Shown here: piece after piece, positions 34,899 to 45,437 of the stretch
Layout of the letters: each line of letters begins with the position of its first letter
How positions within the stretch are numbered: the first letter of the stretch is position 1
DNA from: Rhodobacteraceae bacterium HLUCCO07
GTDB taxonomy: Bacteria; Pseudomonadota; Alphaproteobacteria; Rhodobacterales; Rhodobacteraceae
NCBI GenBank assembly: GCA_001314705.1
Contig: LJSU01000024.1
Location: forward strand, 62,541 to 126,540
DNA: 64,000 nucleotides
Direction: 5' to 3'
Position numbers and translations under genes: made by a program
Notes under the pieces: generated by a model
What the model was told of the DNA's origin: nothing
Seen by the model: the letters and a program-made list of their open reading frames with translations, nothing else
Database searches by the model: none

Positions 34899-34992
34899 GC
34901 AAACCCGATCAGGCGCGCGACCACACCCCAAGGCACGCGCGTTTGCGCAAACACCGCGCGCGCCCCTTTCCCTTGTGTCCCCTGCCCGGTAA

Positions 34993-36321
<1,329 letters not shown>

Positions 36322-36441
36322 TCCCATCGACTCCGGCCGGTGGGTCATGTGCAGATGTGACCGCGCCGGCCACACCCCCGCCGCGACGGGTTCGGAGAAC
36401 CGGGCCGCATTTCGCAGATTTAAGAATTTTCGTCTGTTTTC

Positions 36442-36517
<76 letters not shown>

Positions 36518-36582
36518 CGCGCGCGGTCTCTACCCCGCCACCACGGCCCGTGCAAGACCCTTGATGGTCCCAACCCCGCGAG

Positions 36583-37053
36583 ATGACCATGAGCTTCGAT
36601 CCGAACCTCCACCAGACCCATCCGACCCGCCCTTTCGACGATTTCCGGGTTGGCGAGGTGTTCCGCGCGCCCTCGCGCACCATGACCGAGGGCGTCTTTG
36701 CCACCTTTCAGGCCGCCAGCGGCGACAACCACCCGATCCATTACGATCGCGCCTACCTGCAACGGCTGGGGCATCGTGATCTCATGGCGCATGGGTACCA
36801 GACGCTCATCCAGGCCGCGATCGGCGCCGCACCTCTGGCGCATCAGATGGGCGAGGCGCTGATCGGCTTTGTCGCGCAATCGTCGCGGTTTCTCGCCCCG
36901 GTCTATTGCGGCGACACGCTCTATCCCGCCTTTACCATCACCGCGCTCGAGAAACGCAACACCACCGGCACGATGACCCTCGCCATCACCATCCACAACC
37001 AGGATGGCACGCTGGTCTGCGACGGCGAACAGACCTATCTCATGCGGCTTTGA
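36583..37053 (+). CDS. MaoC-family (R)-specific enoyl-CoA hydratase/dehydratase
   Basis: This hotdog-fold hydratase has 156 residues. The family motif SGDNHPIHYDRAY near 46-58 contains the catalytic aspartate and histidine. FVAQSSRFLAPVYCGDTLYP near 95-114 is the usual second block. It should hydrate enoyl-CoA or act on a related acyl-CoA. The ATG at 36583 and another two codons later are both possible; the ribosome site is weak. It lies just past tRNA-Val and converges with the glycosyltransferase gene. Confidence 0.85.
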   Translation: MTMSFDPNLHQTHPTRPFDDFRVGEVFRAPSRTMTEGVFATFQAASGDNHPIHYDRAYLQRLGHRDLMAHGYQTLIQAAIGAAPLAHQMGEALIGFVAQSSRFLAPVYCGDTLYPAFTITALEKRNTTGTMTLAITIHNQDGTLVCDGEQTYLMRL

Positions 37054-37092
37054 CATCCGATCCCGCCCCATTCGTGGCGGCGGCGGCGCGGT

Positions 37093-38394
37093 TCAGTCGC
37101 GCGTTGCGCAGTCGAAGGGCGCCGGCTTGTCCCCCGCGCCCAGGACCCAGTCGTAAACCCCGGCGATCTGGCGTGCCTTTTGCGCCCAGGTGAATTTCTC
37201 CGCCACCCGCGCCCGCGCCGCGCGCGACAGCGGCGCCAACGCCGCCGGATCATCTGCACAGCGGCCAAGGGCCGCGCGCACGTCCTGCACGATCCGCCCG
37301 CGCGGACCGATCGGCACCTTCACACCCCACCCCGGCGCCACAAGCTCGCCCGGCCCGGCATAATCCACCACCAGCGGAACCAGCCCCAGCGCCATCGCCT
37401 CGAGCACCACGCCGCCGCCGAATTCGCGCACAGACGGAAAGGCCAGCATGTGACAGGCGGACATCACCTCCTGCACATGCTCATGCGCCATCCAGCCGTG
37501 AAATGTCACGGCCGCGCCGATCCCCTCGCGCGCGGCGAAATCCTTCAGCCCGGCAAGCATCGGCCCGTCGCCCACCATCTCCAGCCGCATCCGCCCCGCC
37601 CGCAACAAGGGCAGCGCCGCCTCGAGCAGCATGTCGGGCCCCTTGTAGGGCACCATCCGCCCCACGAAACAGGCGCGCAGCACATCCCCTTGCGGCGCCG
37701 CCTCAAATGAAAACCGCGCCGGGTCGATGCCGTTCTCGGGGATATAGACGCATTTGCCCCGATGCCGCGCCGGAATCTCGGATTGCGTATGGCGCGACCC
37801 TACCACGATCGCGGCCGCATGGCGCAGGGTCGCCCCGCGCCCGGGCAACGCCTTGTAGGCGCCGCGCAAGTAGGACAGCCACTCGCGTTCGCGCCGTCGC
37901 TCGGCCTCGAACCCCTTGGGCCATGGCACCCCGCCATTGAGCGGCCCCAGAATGAAGGGCACGCCCGCGCCCGCGCATTTGCCCGCCAACGGTGACGAGA
38001 TCGTCGGCGAGAGCGGCGTCACCCGATGCACCACGTCATATTCCCCTGCCGCGATCGCCGCCCCGAACCGGCGCCAGACCAGCCGCTCGAACCAGGGGTA
38101 TGAGAGCGCCGAAATCGCCTGCACCATGGTCCAGCCCTTGCCCTGCCCCATGCGCAGCGCCTCGCCCAGTTTCCACATCGGCCGCGCGAGCGCCTCGCTG
38201 TCGATGGCGGTGAAGGTCTCGCCCTCGACTTCGCCGGCGCGCAGGAATGCCTCGCGGTTGCGCAGCTGCGTGACGATATGCACATCCGCCACATCGCGCA
38301 GCGCCGTGGCCAGCGACCAGCCCACCAGCGGCACGCTCACCCATTCCGGGTTCGCGGCCTCCGCGATCACCAATATGCGCCGTCGTTCCGCCAT
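37093..38394 (-). CDS. Glycosyltransferase family 4 protein
   Basis: This cytoplasmic or membrane-associated GT-B fold enzyme has 433 residues. An N-terminal acceptor domain begins RRRILVIAEAANPEWVS. The C-terminal nucleotide-sugar domain shows CFVGRMVPYKGPDMLLEAALPLL near 245, MVGDGPML near 275 and the E-x7-E type block FPSVREFGGGVVLEAMALGLVP near 325. It is the last gene of an exopolysaccharide unit, 7 bases after the polymerase-like gene. It probably adds a sugar to a lipid-linked intermediate started by the sugar transferase at 39968. Donor and acceptor are unknown. Confidence 0.87.
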   Translation of the reverse strand: MAERRRILVIAEAANPEWVSVPLVGWSLATALRDVADVHIVTQLRNREAFLRAGEVEGETFTAIDSEALARPMWKLGEALRMGQGKGWTMVQAISALSYPWFERLVWRRFGAAIAAGEYDVVHRVTPLSPTISSPLAGKCAGAGVPFILGPLNGGVPWPKGFEAERRREREWLSYLRGAYKALPGRGATLRHAAAIVVGSRHTQSEIPARHRGKCVYIPENGIDPARFSFEAAPQGDVLRACFVGRMVPYKGPDMLLEAALPLLRAGRMRLEMVGDGPMLAGLKDFAAREGIGAAVTFHGWMAHEHVQEVMSACHMLAFPSVREFGGGVVLEAMALGLVPLVVDYAGPGELVAPGWGVKVPIGPRGRIVQDVRAALGRCADDPAALAPLSRAARARVAEKFTWAQKARQIAGVYDWVLGAGDKPAPFDCATRD

Positions 38395-38401
38395 TGCCGC
38401 C

Positions 38402-39790
38402 TCACATGATGCTTTCGAGCGTTTCGCGCTCTCGCTGCTTTCGGATCAGACGCACGGTTTCGAGATGCCCCAGCATCGACCCCGACAAGAGCCACGTCAG
38501 CGTGGTGATCGTCGCATTGGGCAAGAGATCGAAAAGGTTGAACCCGAGGATCAGCGCCAGCGGCCCGAGCCATGGCGAGACCCGCGCAACGTCGAGCCCC
38601 TTGAAACCGCGCGCCGCCAGGATGAAGATCGGCCAGGCCAGAAGCGCGAACTCGGCAAAGTAGCCGACCCAGCCGAAGACCCCGATGGTGATCACCCAAC
38701 GCCCGTCCGCCACCGTCAGGACCCGCCCCGAAACCGGATCGTGCACATGGTTGCGCCCCCAGCTGCCCCAGCCGAAGGCCGGCTTTTCAAGGGCCCGCTC
38801 CATCAGGACGTCCTCGTTGTCGAACCGGAATTCCAATGACCTCGCCCGCTCCGGGTCAACCGCTGTCGCCTGTTCGAGCAGGAAATCGGACGGGATCAGG
38901 CCATTGCCCTTGAGCACCGGATACCCGACCGCCAGAAGCGCCAGAAGGGCGGCCACACGAAACTGCATGAGACGTCCGCCGAACAGGATCAGCGGCACCA
39001 GGACCAGCGAATAGGCGATCGAGGCCATTGACTTGCACAGCACCAGAACGGCCCAGAGATACCCGGTGGCAATCATCAGATACCCCTTTGGCCGGCCATC
39101 GGCCTCGCGAAACAGGGCCGCCGCCGCGGCCAGCGCCATCAACGCGAACATCGCCACCCACAACCCGTGATAGAGGAACACGATGGGCCGGTAGCCGCCA
39201 TCCCGGATCATCTGCTCGAAGATATGCTGGAAATACCCGTAGACCCAGGTGTTGAGTTGCGGGCTCAACCGCACCTCGACCAGCATCGGCACCGAATAGA
39301 CCAGACCCGCCAGCAACAGCGCGACCAGGATATCGCGCTGATCGCTCTCGCGGGTCAGGAAATTCTGCGCCAGAACGAAGGGCATCAACAGCATCGCCTG
39401 GTTGACCATCAACGCGATCCCCTCGAGCAGCCGGAGCGACGGGAGCACCACGGGCCCCCATATCACCGGCTCGTCATTGGTCAGGACCGTGGCCATCGGG
39501 CTGACCACGAAGACCACCATCAACGCCCTGGCCGCAACCGACTTCGGCAACAGTTTCAGATCGCGCCCGCGCATTGCCCATGCCATCAGAAAGGCACTGA
39601 TCGACGGCAGGGTTTCCTTGGACAGGGGCGGCATCATCGGAAAGTCGAACATCGCGGGCGGCGGAGGCAGGAACAGATAGGCCAGCAGGAGCGACCAGAT
39701 CACCGCGCGCCCGATCTCGAGGCGAAGAAAGATGAAAATCGTCACCAGCGGCCACAGGGCCAGCACCAGATAGGCGAGGGTATTGGGCAT
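38402..39790 (-). CDS. O-antigen/exopolysaccharide polymerase-like membrane protein
   Basis: This is an integral membrane protein of about 462 residues with roughly ten helices (first at 5-25). A large periplasmic loop near 315-355 contains RSLEFRFDNEDVLMERALEKP and GWGSWGRNHVHDP, the RF/GWG style of loop seen in O-antigen ligase/polymerase-like proteins. I favour ATG at 39790 (MPNTLAYLVLALWPL); a TTG at 39832 would add 14 polar residues. Neither has a good ribosome site. It sits between sugar transferase and glycosyltransferase genes, which supports a role in polymer assembly. Confidence 0.75.
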   Translation of the reverse strand: MPNTLAYLVLALWPLVTIFIFLRLEIGRAVIWSLLLAYLFLPPPPAMFDFPMMPPLSKETLPSISAFLMAWAMRGRDLKLLPKSVAARALMVVFVVSPMATVLTNDEPVIWGPVVLPSLRLLEGIALMVNQAMLLMPFVLAQNFLTRESDQRDILVALLLAGLVYSVPMLVEVRLSPQLNTWVYGYFQHIFEQMIRDGGYRPIVFLYHGLWVAMFALMALAAAAALFREADGRPKGYLMIATGYLWAVLVLCKSMASIAYSLVLVPLILFGGRLMQFRVAALLALLAVGYPVLKGNGLIPSDFLLEQATAVDPERARSLEFRFDNEDVLMERALEKPAFGWGSWGRNHVHDPVSGRVLTVADGRWVITIGVFGWVGYFAEFALLAWPIFILAARGFKGLDVARVSPWLGPLALILGFNLFDLLPNATITTLTWLLSGSMLGHLETVRLIRKQRERETLESIM

Positions 39791-39967
39791 GTTCGGGGCT
39801 GTATCCGGGCTATGCGTTGACTTGTCGGTCAAGCCTAGCAGTCAATTCAAGGCCTGTCGCGGCCTTATGGCCGGGTCTGGCCGGACATTGTCAAGCCAAC
39901 CGCCGCAATAGAAGCGCTGCCCGCTTGATTGTTCATGCCGGGCGCGCAGTTCACTTGATCATGGTCA

Positions 39968-40657
39968 TCAGTATCCGGTGCCGCGCAGAACCACCCGTGC
40001 CGTCTCGGCGATCACCCGCAGATCGGTCGTCAGCGACATCTGGCGGAAATAATTGGTGTCATAGATCGCACGTTCCGGGAACGAGGTCTCGTTGCGTTCG
40101 CTCACCTGCCAGAAACCGGTGATGCCGGGGCGCATCTCGTAATAGGCTGCCCCGGGATAGATGTCGCGCTGCTCGACCATCATCGGGCGTGGCCCGACGA
40201 TCGACATGTGACCCAGCAAGACATTGAAAAGTTGCGGCAACTCGTCCAGCGATGTCTTGCGGATGAACTGGCCGAAACCGGTGATCCGCGGGTCATGCCT
40301 GAGCTTCTGAGTGCGATCCCATTCCGCACGGGCCTCGGGATTGCGCGCGAGATAGGCGTCAAGCACCTGGTCGGCGCCTGCCACCATCGAGCGCAGCTTG
40401 AACATGCGGAACACCCGTCCGCCCTTGCCCAGGCGCTTTTGCAGGTAGATGGGCGAATGTCCGTCCAGCGCGATGATCGCCATCAGCGGCAAGAGGATCG
40501 CCAGGGCCGGCACAAGCGCGATCAGCACGATCACAAGGTCCAGCGCGCGCTTGACCCGGTTGCGATAGAAGGCTTTTCCTGTGCGGAGCGGCCTTTCACC
40601 TTCGATCAGCCGCCTGAGTTCCGCGGCATCAAATGTTTCACCCGTATTCCGACTCAC
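39968..40657 (-). CDS. Undecaprenyl-phosphate sugar phosphotransferase (exopolysaccharide initiation)
   Basis: This bacterial sugar transferase of about 229 residues belongs to the ExoY/PssY/WcaJ catalytic-domain type. A single hydrophobic re-entrant segment (KRALDLVIVLIALVPALAILLP near 31-52) is followed by YLQKRLGKGGRVFRMFKLRSM near 70-90, then DELPQLFNVLLGHMSIVGPRPMM near 150. PGITGFWQVSERNETSF is near 190. It transfers a sugar-1-phosphate to undecaprenyl phosphate to start repeat-unit synthesis. The start is uncertain: a GTG at 40657 with GGGGA upstream is chosen, while ATG at 40723 would add 22 residues. It heads the exopolysaccharide genes. Confidence 0.88.
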   Translation of the reverse strand: MSRNTGETFDAAELRRLIEGERPLRTGKAFYRNRVKRALDLVIVLIALVPALAILLPLMAIIALDGHSPIYLQKRLGKGGRVFRMFKLRSMVAGADQVLDAYLARNPEARAEWDRTQKLRHDPRITGFGQFIRKTSLDELPQLFNVLLGHMSIVGPRPMMVEQRDIYPGAAYYEMRPGITGFWQVSERNETSFPERAIYDTNYFRQMSLTTDLRVIAETARVVLRGTGY

Positions 40658-41746
40658 GACAACAATCCCCAAGTGGTGCACGGGCCAGAACCCGCACAAA
40701 AGCATGATCTGTCCGGACGACATCGCCCGTCAGCCTTCGCTGCCGCAGCCGGCAGCGATCTTTTTCAAATGACCCAAGAGAAAACAGGGCCTTTCAACAT
40801 GTCTGTACTCACGCCTGCGGTGGCAGTACCGCATGCGTATCGTTTCTGTCCGGACCCTTCCGCGCGTTCAGCCCCAAGCGCACGAAAAGTGTCACTGCCC
40901 GATCCATCAATGATGTGTAAAAGTCTGCCCATCCGCCCCGCATTAGTCAATCGCGCTCGACGTCATTCAACCTATGCGCGATCACCGCGATCGCCGGGGC
41001 GGATCACCTTTCCGTCGGCACCTTGCCCGCATGGCGCGAAAACGACGCGCGGCCATGCGCCGATATTCTATCCCGTCCCTGTCTTTCGGCCTCGCGGATA
41101 TGTTGAAAGCAGCCCGAACTGTTGTCCGGGTGCAAACGGTTCATGGTATTCCCGCAATGTCTTTGTCCTTGCTTTCGAAACAAACCGGTTGATAGCCCGC
41201 AACAATACTGGTCAAGGAAACGAACGATACGATGGAATATACGGAAGCCGCTGCAATTGTTGAATTAAATCAGGATGCATTCCCAGACCGACCCGACTGG
41301 CCAAGCCCCGCTTGACGGCTTGCAACCGTCCATGATCCGCGACGATCGCGCGCTGCCGAACCGCCGCACGACCGACACGCCAAGGGCGAGTGCCACGATG
41401 TCGCAGGCCGGCCGATCGCGCGGGCCTGGCTGCATCCGCGCCGGCCGGAATGCGAAATCCCGCCCGATTTGATTCGCATTTTCGCCAGATTTGGCCGAAT
41501 CACCGCCATGGTTGTGCCGCAATTGTCTCGTCCCAGGCCACTCGACATGGGGGGCGCGGTCAGTGTAAGACATGAAGAGTGTCAACATACGCATTGTCTC
41601 CACATGAACTGTTCCAATATACATCACATTTCAATGTGTCGTGACGCCCTGTCATCGAATAGCTTGATAGCAATTGCGAAATTCGCCACCTAGCAGGTGA
41701 TCGCATCCAGACTGCCCGATGCAAACCGGAGGAACCGAGCACTCTC
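40658..41746. other. Long intergenic region between the exopolysaccharide genes and soeA
   Basis: About 1.1 kb holds no gene I can support. It should contain divergent promoters for the exopolysaccharide unit and soeA. Base composition is mixed and locally A/T-rich (41160-41275, 41580-41690). A 27-codon frame from an ATG at 41232 (MEYTEAAAIVELNQDAFPDR...) has a distant AAGGA and is only a weak candidate. A CACATT-TC-AATGTG palindrome lies at 41625-41638, about 110 bp before soeA. Degenerate mobile-element remnants cannot be excluded, but none was recognised. Confidence 0.5.
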
Positions 41747-44578
41747 ATGACGAACAGACGGCCAGAGGCGCGCCCCTCCCCCAAGGTCTCGGACGAGGTG
41801 CGCAAGACGACATGCTACATGTGCGCCTGCCGCTGCGGCATCGACGTCCATCTTCAGGACGGGCGCGTCAAGTATATCGAGGGCAACCGTGACCACCCGG
41901 TCAATCAGGGGGTGCTCTGCGCCAAGGGCAGCGCGGGCATCATGCAGCACTACTCCCCCGCGCGCCTGCGCGCGCCGCTCAAGCGGACCGGGCCGCGCGG
42001 CTCGGGCCAGTTCGAGGAAATCACCTGGGACGAAGCCTATGAGATCGCGGCATCCTGGCTCGAACCGATCCGCGCCACCGACCCCTCGAAACTCGCCTTC
42101 TTCACCGGTCGCGACCAATCGCAGAGCTTCACCTCCTTCTGGGCCGAAGCCTTCGGCACGCCCAACTATGCCGCCCATGGCGGTTTCTGTTCGGTCAACA
42201 TGGCGGCGGCAGGCATCTATACGATGGGCGGCGCGTTCTGGGAATTCGGCCAACCCGACTGGGACCGCACGCGCCTTTTCATGATCTTCGGCGTGGCCGA
42301 GGATCATGACAGCAATCCGATCAAGATCGGCCTCGGCAAGCTCAAGAAGAACGGCGGGCGCGTCATTGGCGTCAACCCGATCCGCTCGGGCTACAACGCC
42401 ATCGCCGATGACTGGATCGGCATCACGCCGGGCACCGACGGGCTTTTCATCCTTTCGATGATCCACGAACTTCTCAAGGCCGGCAAGGTCGATCTTGATT
42501 ACCTCACCCGTTACACCAATGCCGGGTTCCTGGTGAACGACGATCCCTGTGACCCCGATTACGGCCTTTTCCTGCGCGACGGGGACGGCACCGCGCAGGT
42601 GATCGACCGCGCCACCGGCAAAGCCGCCAAATACGATGCGAAAGGCGTGAGACCCGATCTCGCCGGGCACCTGCGCAAGGGCGGCGTGACCTACAAACCG
42701 GCCTTCCAGCTTCTGGCCGAGAAATATCTCGATCCGCAATACGATGCGGAAAAGGTTGCCGCCCAATGCGGCCTCACCCCCGAGAGGATCCGCGCCACCG
42801 CTGCCGAACTGGCCCGCGTTGCCTTCGAGGAAGAGATCACCCTCGATGTCGAATGGACCGACTGGAAAGGCGAGACACACAAGACCATGACCGGCCGTCC
42901 GGTCGCGTTCCACGCGATGCGCGGGATTTCGGCCCATTCCAACGGGTTCCAGACCTGCCGCGCGCTCCATATCCTGCAAATCCTCCTGGGTTCGGTCGAG
43001 GTTCCGGGCGGTTTCCGTTTCAAGCCACCCTATCCCAAGCCACCTGAATCCCACCCCAAACCCCATGCCGGGCACCGGCCCGGCAAGCCGCTCGACGGCC
43101 CGCACCTGGGCTATCCGCTCGGCCCCGAACACCTCCTGCTGAACGAGGACGGCACACCCAAGCGCATCGACAAGGCCTTCACCTGGGAGAACCCGTTCTC
43201 GGCCCACGGCCTCATGCACATGGTCATCTCCAACGCCCATGCGGGCGATCCCTACAAGATCGACACGCTCTTCATGTACATGGCCAACATGGCCTGGAAC
43301 TCGACGATGAACACGTCACAGGTGATCGACATGCTCACCGACACTGACGAGAACGGCGATTACGTGATCCCGCATTTCATCTATTCCGATGCCTATTCGT
43401 CGGAAACCGTGGCCTATGCCGATCTCGTCCTGCCCGACACCACCTATCTCGAACGGCATGACTGCATCAGCCTGCTCGACCGGCCGATCTGCGAGGCCGA
43501 GGCGGCGGCGGATTCGATCCGCTGGCCCGTGGTCGAACCCGATCGCGACGTCAAGGGCTTCCAGTCCGCGCTCTGCGATCTTGGTGCGCGCCTCGGCCTG
43601 CCCGGTTTCGTGAACGAGGACGGAAGCCAGAAATACCGCGATTACGCCCATTACATGGTCAGCCACGAACGCCGCCCCGGCGTCGGCCCGCTCGCCGGGT
43701 GGCGTGGCAAGGATGGCGACAAGGGCGGACGGGGAGAGCCGAACCCCGACCAGATCGAGAAATACATCGAAAACGGTGGCTTCTGGCTCAGCCACATCCC
43801 CCAGAACGCACAATTCTACAAGCCGTGGAACCAGCATTACCAGGACTGGGCGGTCGAGATCGGCCTCTTCGACGCGGCCGCGCCCTATGTCTTCAACCTC
43901 TACCTCGAACCTCTGCGCAAACTGCAACGCGCCGCCGAAGGGCATGGCGATATCCAGCCCCCCGATCACCTGCGCGAACAGGTGAAATCGGCGATGACAC
44001 CTTTGCCCGAATGGTATGAACCCTTCGAGGAGGCTGTCACCGACAAGGACGCCTATCCCCTGCACGCCCTGAGCCAGCGCCCGATGCACATGTATCACTC
44101 CTGGGGTGGGCAAAACGCATGGCTGCGCCAGATCACCGGCGTGAACCGGCTCTTTGTCCCGCGCGCGGTATGGGAGGAAAACGGTTTTGCCGAAGGCGAC
44201 GACTGGGCGTTCGTCACCTCGCCTCATGGCCGCATCAAGTGCCGCGTGGCGCGTATGGACGCGCTCAACGAAAACACCGTCTGGACCTGGAACGCCATCG
44301 GCAAGAAGCGTGGTGCATGGGCGCTTGCCGAGGACGCGCAGGAGGCGACCCAGAGCTTCCTTCTCAATCACCTCATCAACGAATTGCTGCCTGAAAAGGG
44401 CGATGGCCGCCGCTGGGCCAATTCCGACCCCGTGACCGGCCAGGCCGCATGGTTCGATCTGCGCGTGCGCATCGAAAAGGCACCGCCCGGTGATCACCTC
44501 GCCGAACCCGCGCACCCGGCGCAAGCCTCGCCCGTGGGCGTCGGACCCAAGGACATCGCCTATGGAGAAGAGTTTTGA
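41747..44578 (+). CDS. soeA: Molybdopterin oxidoreductase, sulfite dehydrogenase SoeA-like
   Basis: This is a 943-residue catalytic subunit of the DMSO-reductase superfamily. The N-terminal [4Fe-4S] site is Cys23, Cys26, Cys30 and Cys58, followed by molybdopterin guanine dinucleotide domains. A cysteine in HGGFCSVN near 147 is a plausible molybdenum ligand. There is no twin-arginine or Sec signal, so the enzyme faces the cytoplasm, as described for SoeABC. SoeABC oxidises sulfite to sulfate and passes electrons to the quinone pool. The FeS and DmsC-like partner genes follow, then a TusA-like gene, which supports sulfur chemistry. Formate or polysulfide enzymes are less likely alternatives. 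GGAGGA lies 13 bases upstream. Confidence 0.82.
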   Translation: MTNRRPEARPSPKVSDEVRKTTCYMCACRCGIDVHLQDGRVKYIEGNRDHPVNQGVLCAKGSAGIMQHYSPARLRAPLKRTGPRGSGQFEEITWDEAYEIAASWLEPIRATDPSKLAFFTGRDQSQSFTSFWAEAFGTPNYAAHGGFCSVNMAAAGIYTMGGAFWEFGQPDWDRTRLFMIFGVAEDHDSNPIKIGLGKLKKNGGRVIGVNPIRSGYNAIADDWIGITPGTDGLFILSMIHELLKAGKVDLDYLTRYTNAGFLVNDDPCDPDYGLFLRDGDGTAQVIDRATGKAAKYDAKGVRPDLAGHLRKGGVTYKPAFQLLAEKYLDPQYDAEKVAAQCGLTPERIRATAAELARVAFEEEITLDVEWTDWKGETHKTMTGRPVAFHAMRGISAHSNGFQTCRALHILQILLGSVEVPGGFRFKPPYPKPPESHPKPHAGHRPGKPLDGPHLGYPLGPEHLLLNEDGTPKRIDKAFTWENPFSAHGLMHMVISNAHAGDPYKIDTLFMYMANMAWNSTMNTSQVIDMLTDTDENGDYVIPHFIYSDAYSSETVAYADLVLPDTTYLERHDCISLLDRPICEAEAAADSIRWPVVEPDRDVKGFQSALCDLGARLGLPGFVNEDGSQKYRDYAHYMVSHERRPGVGPLAGWRGKDGDKGGRGEPNPDQIEKYIENGGFWLSHIPQNAQFYKPWNQHYQDWAVEIGLFDAAAPYVFNLYLEPLRKLQRAAEGHGDIQPPDHLREQVKSAMTPLPEWYEPFEEAVTDKDAYPLHALSQRPMHMYHSWGGQNAWLRQITGVNRLFVPRAVWEENGFAEGDDWAFVTSPHGRIKCRVARMDALNENTVWTWNAIGKKRGAWALAEDAQEATQSFLLNHLINELLPEKGDGRRWANSDPVTGQAAWFDLRVRIEKAPPGDHLAEPAHPAQASPVGVGPKDIAYGEEF

Positions 44579-44600
44579 TGCGCGCTGATGACATGTTCCG

Positions 44601-44617
44601 CCCGGCCGCAGGCCGGG
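44601..44617 (+). repeat. Hairpin in the soeA-soeB spacer
   Basis: A perfect 7-bp stem CCCGGCC/GGCCGGG with a 3-base loop lies 22 bases after the soeA stop, within a 127-base spacer. It may set mRNA stability or relative subunit levels. No T-run follows, so full termination is unlikely. Confidence 0.45.
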
Positions 44618-44705
44618 CAGCACCCGACTGCCCCCATGGGCGGGCACTTCGCGCCCACCCGCGGTCGGGCGCTGACCTCACCACCCAACTCGAAAGAGGC
44701 GCCGC

Positions 44706-45437
44706 ATGACCACCCTGCCCACCTCCACCGAAAAGAAACTCGGCCTTGCCATCGACCTCGACACCTGCGTCGGCTGCCATGCCTGCGTGGTCAGTTGCAA
44801 GGAATGGAACACCTCGAACTACGGCACGCCGCTCTCGGACGAGGACGCCTATGGCGCCGAGCCCCATGGCACCTTTCTCAACCGTGTCCACAGCTTCGAG
44901 GCCCAGCCGGAATCGGGATGCTCGCAGACCATCCATTTCCCCAAATCCTGTCTGCATTGCGACGATGCGCCCTGCGTCACCGTCTGCCCCACCGGCGCCA
45001 GCTACAAGCGCAGCGAGGACGGTATCGTCCTGGTGAACGAGGACGATTGCATGGGCTGCGGGCTCTGCGCCTGGGCCTGCCCCTATGGCGCGCGCGAGCT
45101 TGACCAGCTTTCCGGCGTGATGAAGAAATGCACGCTTTGCGTGGATCGCATCTATAACGAGAACATCCCCGAGCAAGACCGCGAGCCTGCCTGCGTGCGC
45201 AGTTGCCCCGCCGGCGCGCGCCATTTCGGCGATTTCGCCGATCCCGACTCGAACGTCTCGAAACTGGTCGGCGAGCGCGGCGGCATCGATCTCATGCCGG
45301 AAATGGGCACCAAGCCGGTCAACAAGTACCTGCCCCCGCGCCTCAAGGACGCCCCGTCCGAGGCGCGGCTCCCGGAAACGAACAAGGACGCCAAGGGGTT
45401 TCTCGCCTGGCTCGACAAGGCACTCGAGGCGATCTGA
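44706..45437 (+). CDS. soeB: Four-cluster ferredoxin subunit, SoeB-like
   Basis: This iron-sulfur electron-transfer subunit has 243 residues. Four cysteine groups for four [4Fe-4S] clusters are visible: CVGCHACVVSC near 18, CLHCDDAPCVTVC near 82, CMGCGLCAWAC near 115 and CTLC with CVRSC near 143 and 164. The order and spacing are those of DmsB/NrfC/SoeB proteins. It carries electrons from SoeA to the membrane subunit and has no signal peptide. Its stop and the soeC start overlap by one base. Confidence 0.88.
   Translation: MTTLPTSTEKKLGLAIDLDTCVGCHACVVSCKEWNTSNYGTPLSDEDAYGAEPHGTFLNRVHSFEAQPESGCSQTIHFPKSCLHCDDAPCVTVCPTGASYKRSEDGIVLVNEDDCMGCGLCAWACPYGARELDQLSGVMKKCTLCVDRIYNENIPEQDREPACVRSCPAGARHFGDFADPDSNVSKLVGERGGIDLMPEMGTKPVNKYLPPRLKDAPSEARLPETNKDAKGFLAWLDKALEAI

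Noticed and set aside
39950-39975. TTGATCATGG... as an FNR-like site near the sugar transferase end
   Set aside because: The second half-site is not ATCAA at the right spacing, and it lies at the 3' end of a gene.
41232-41315. A 27-codon frame MEYTEAAAIVELNQ... in the long intergenic region
   Set aside because: The nearest AAGGA is too far upstream and there is no other evidence; mentioned only as a weak candidate.
41660-41685. TTGATAGCAATTGC upstream of soeA as an FNR box
   Set aside because: Only one half-site matches; the second half is wrong at three positions.
41690-44647. Long minus-strand open frames across soeA
   Set aside because: Same cause; the plus-strand frame has all molybdoenzyme motifs and the minus frames have none.
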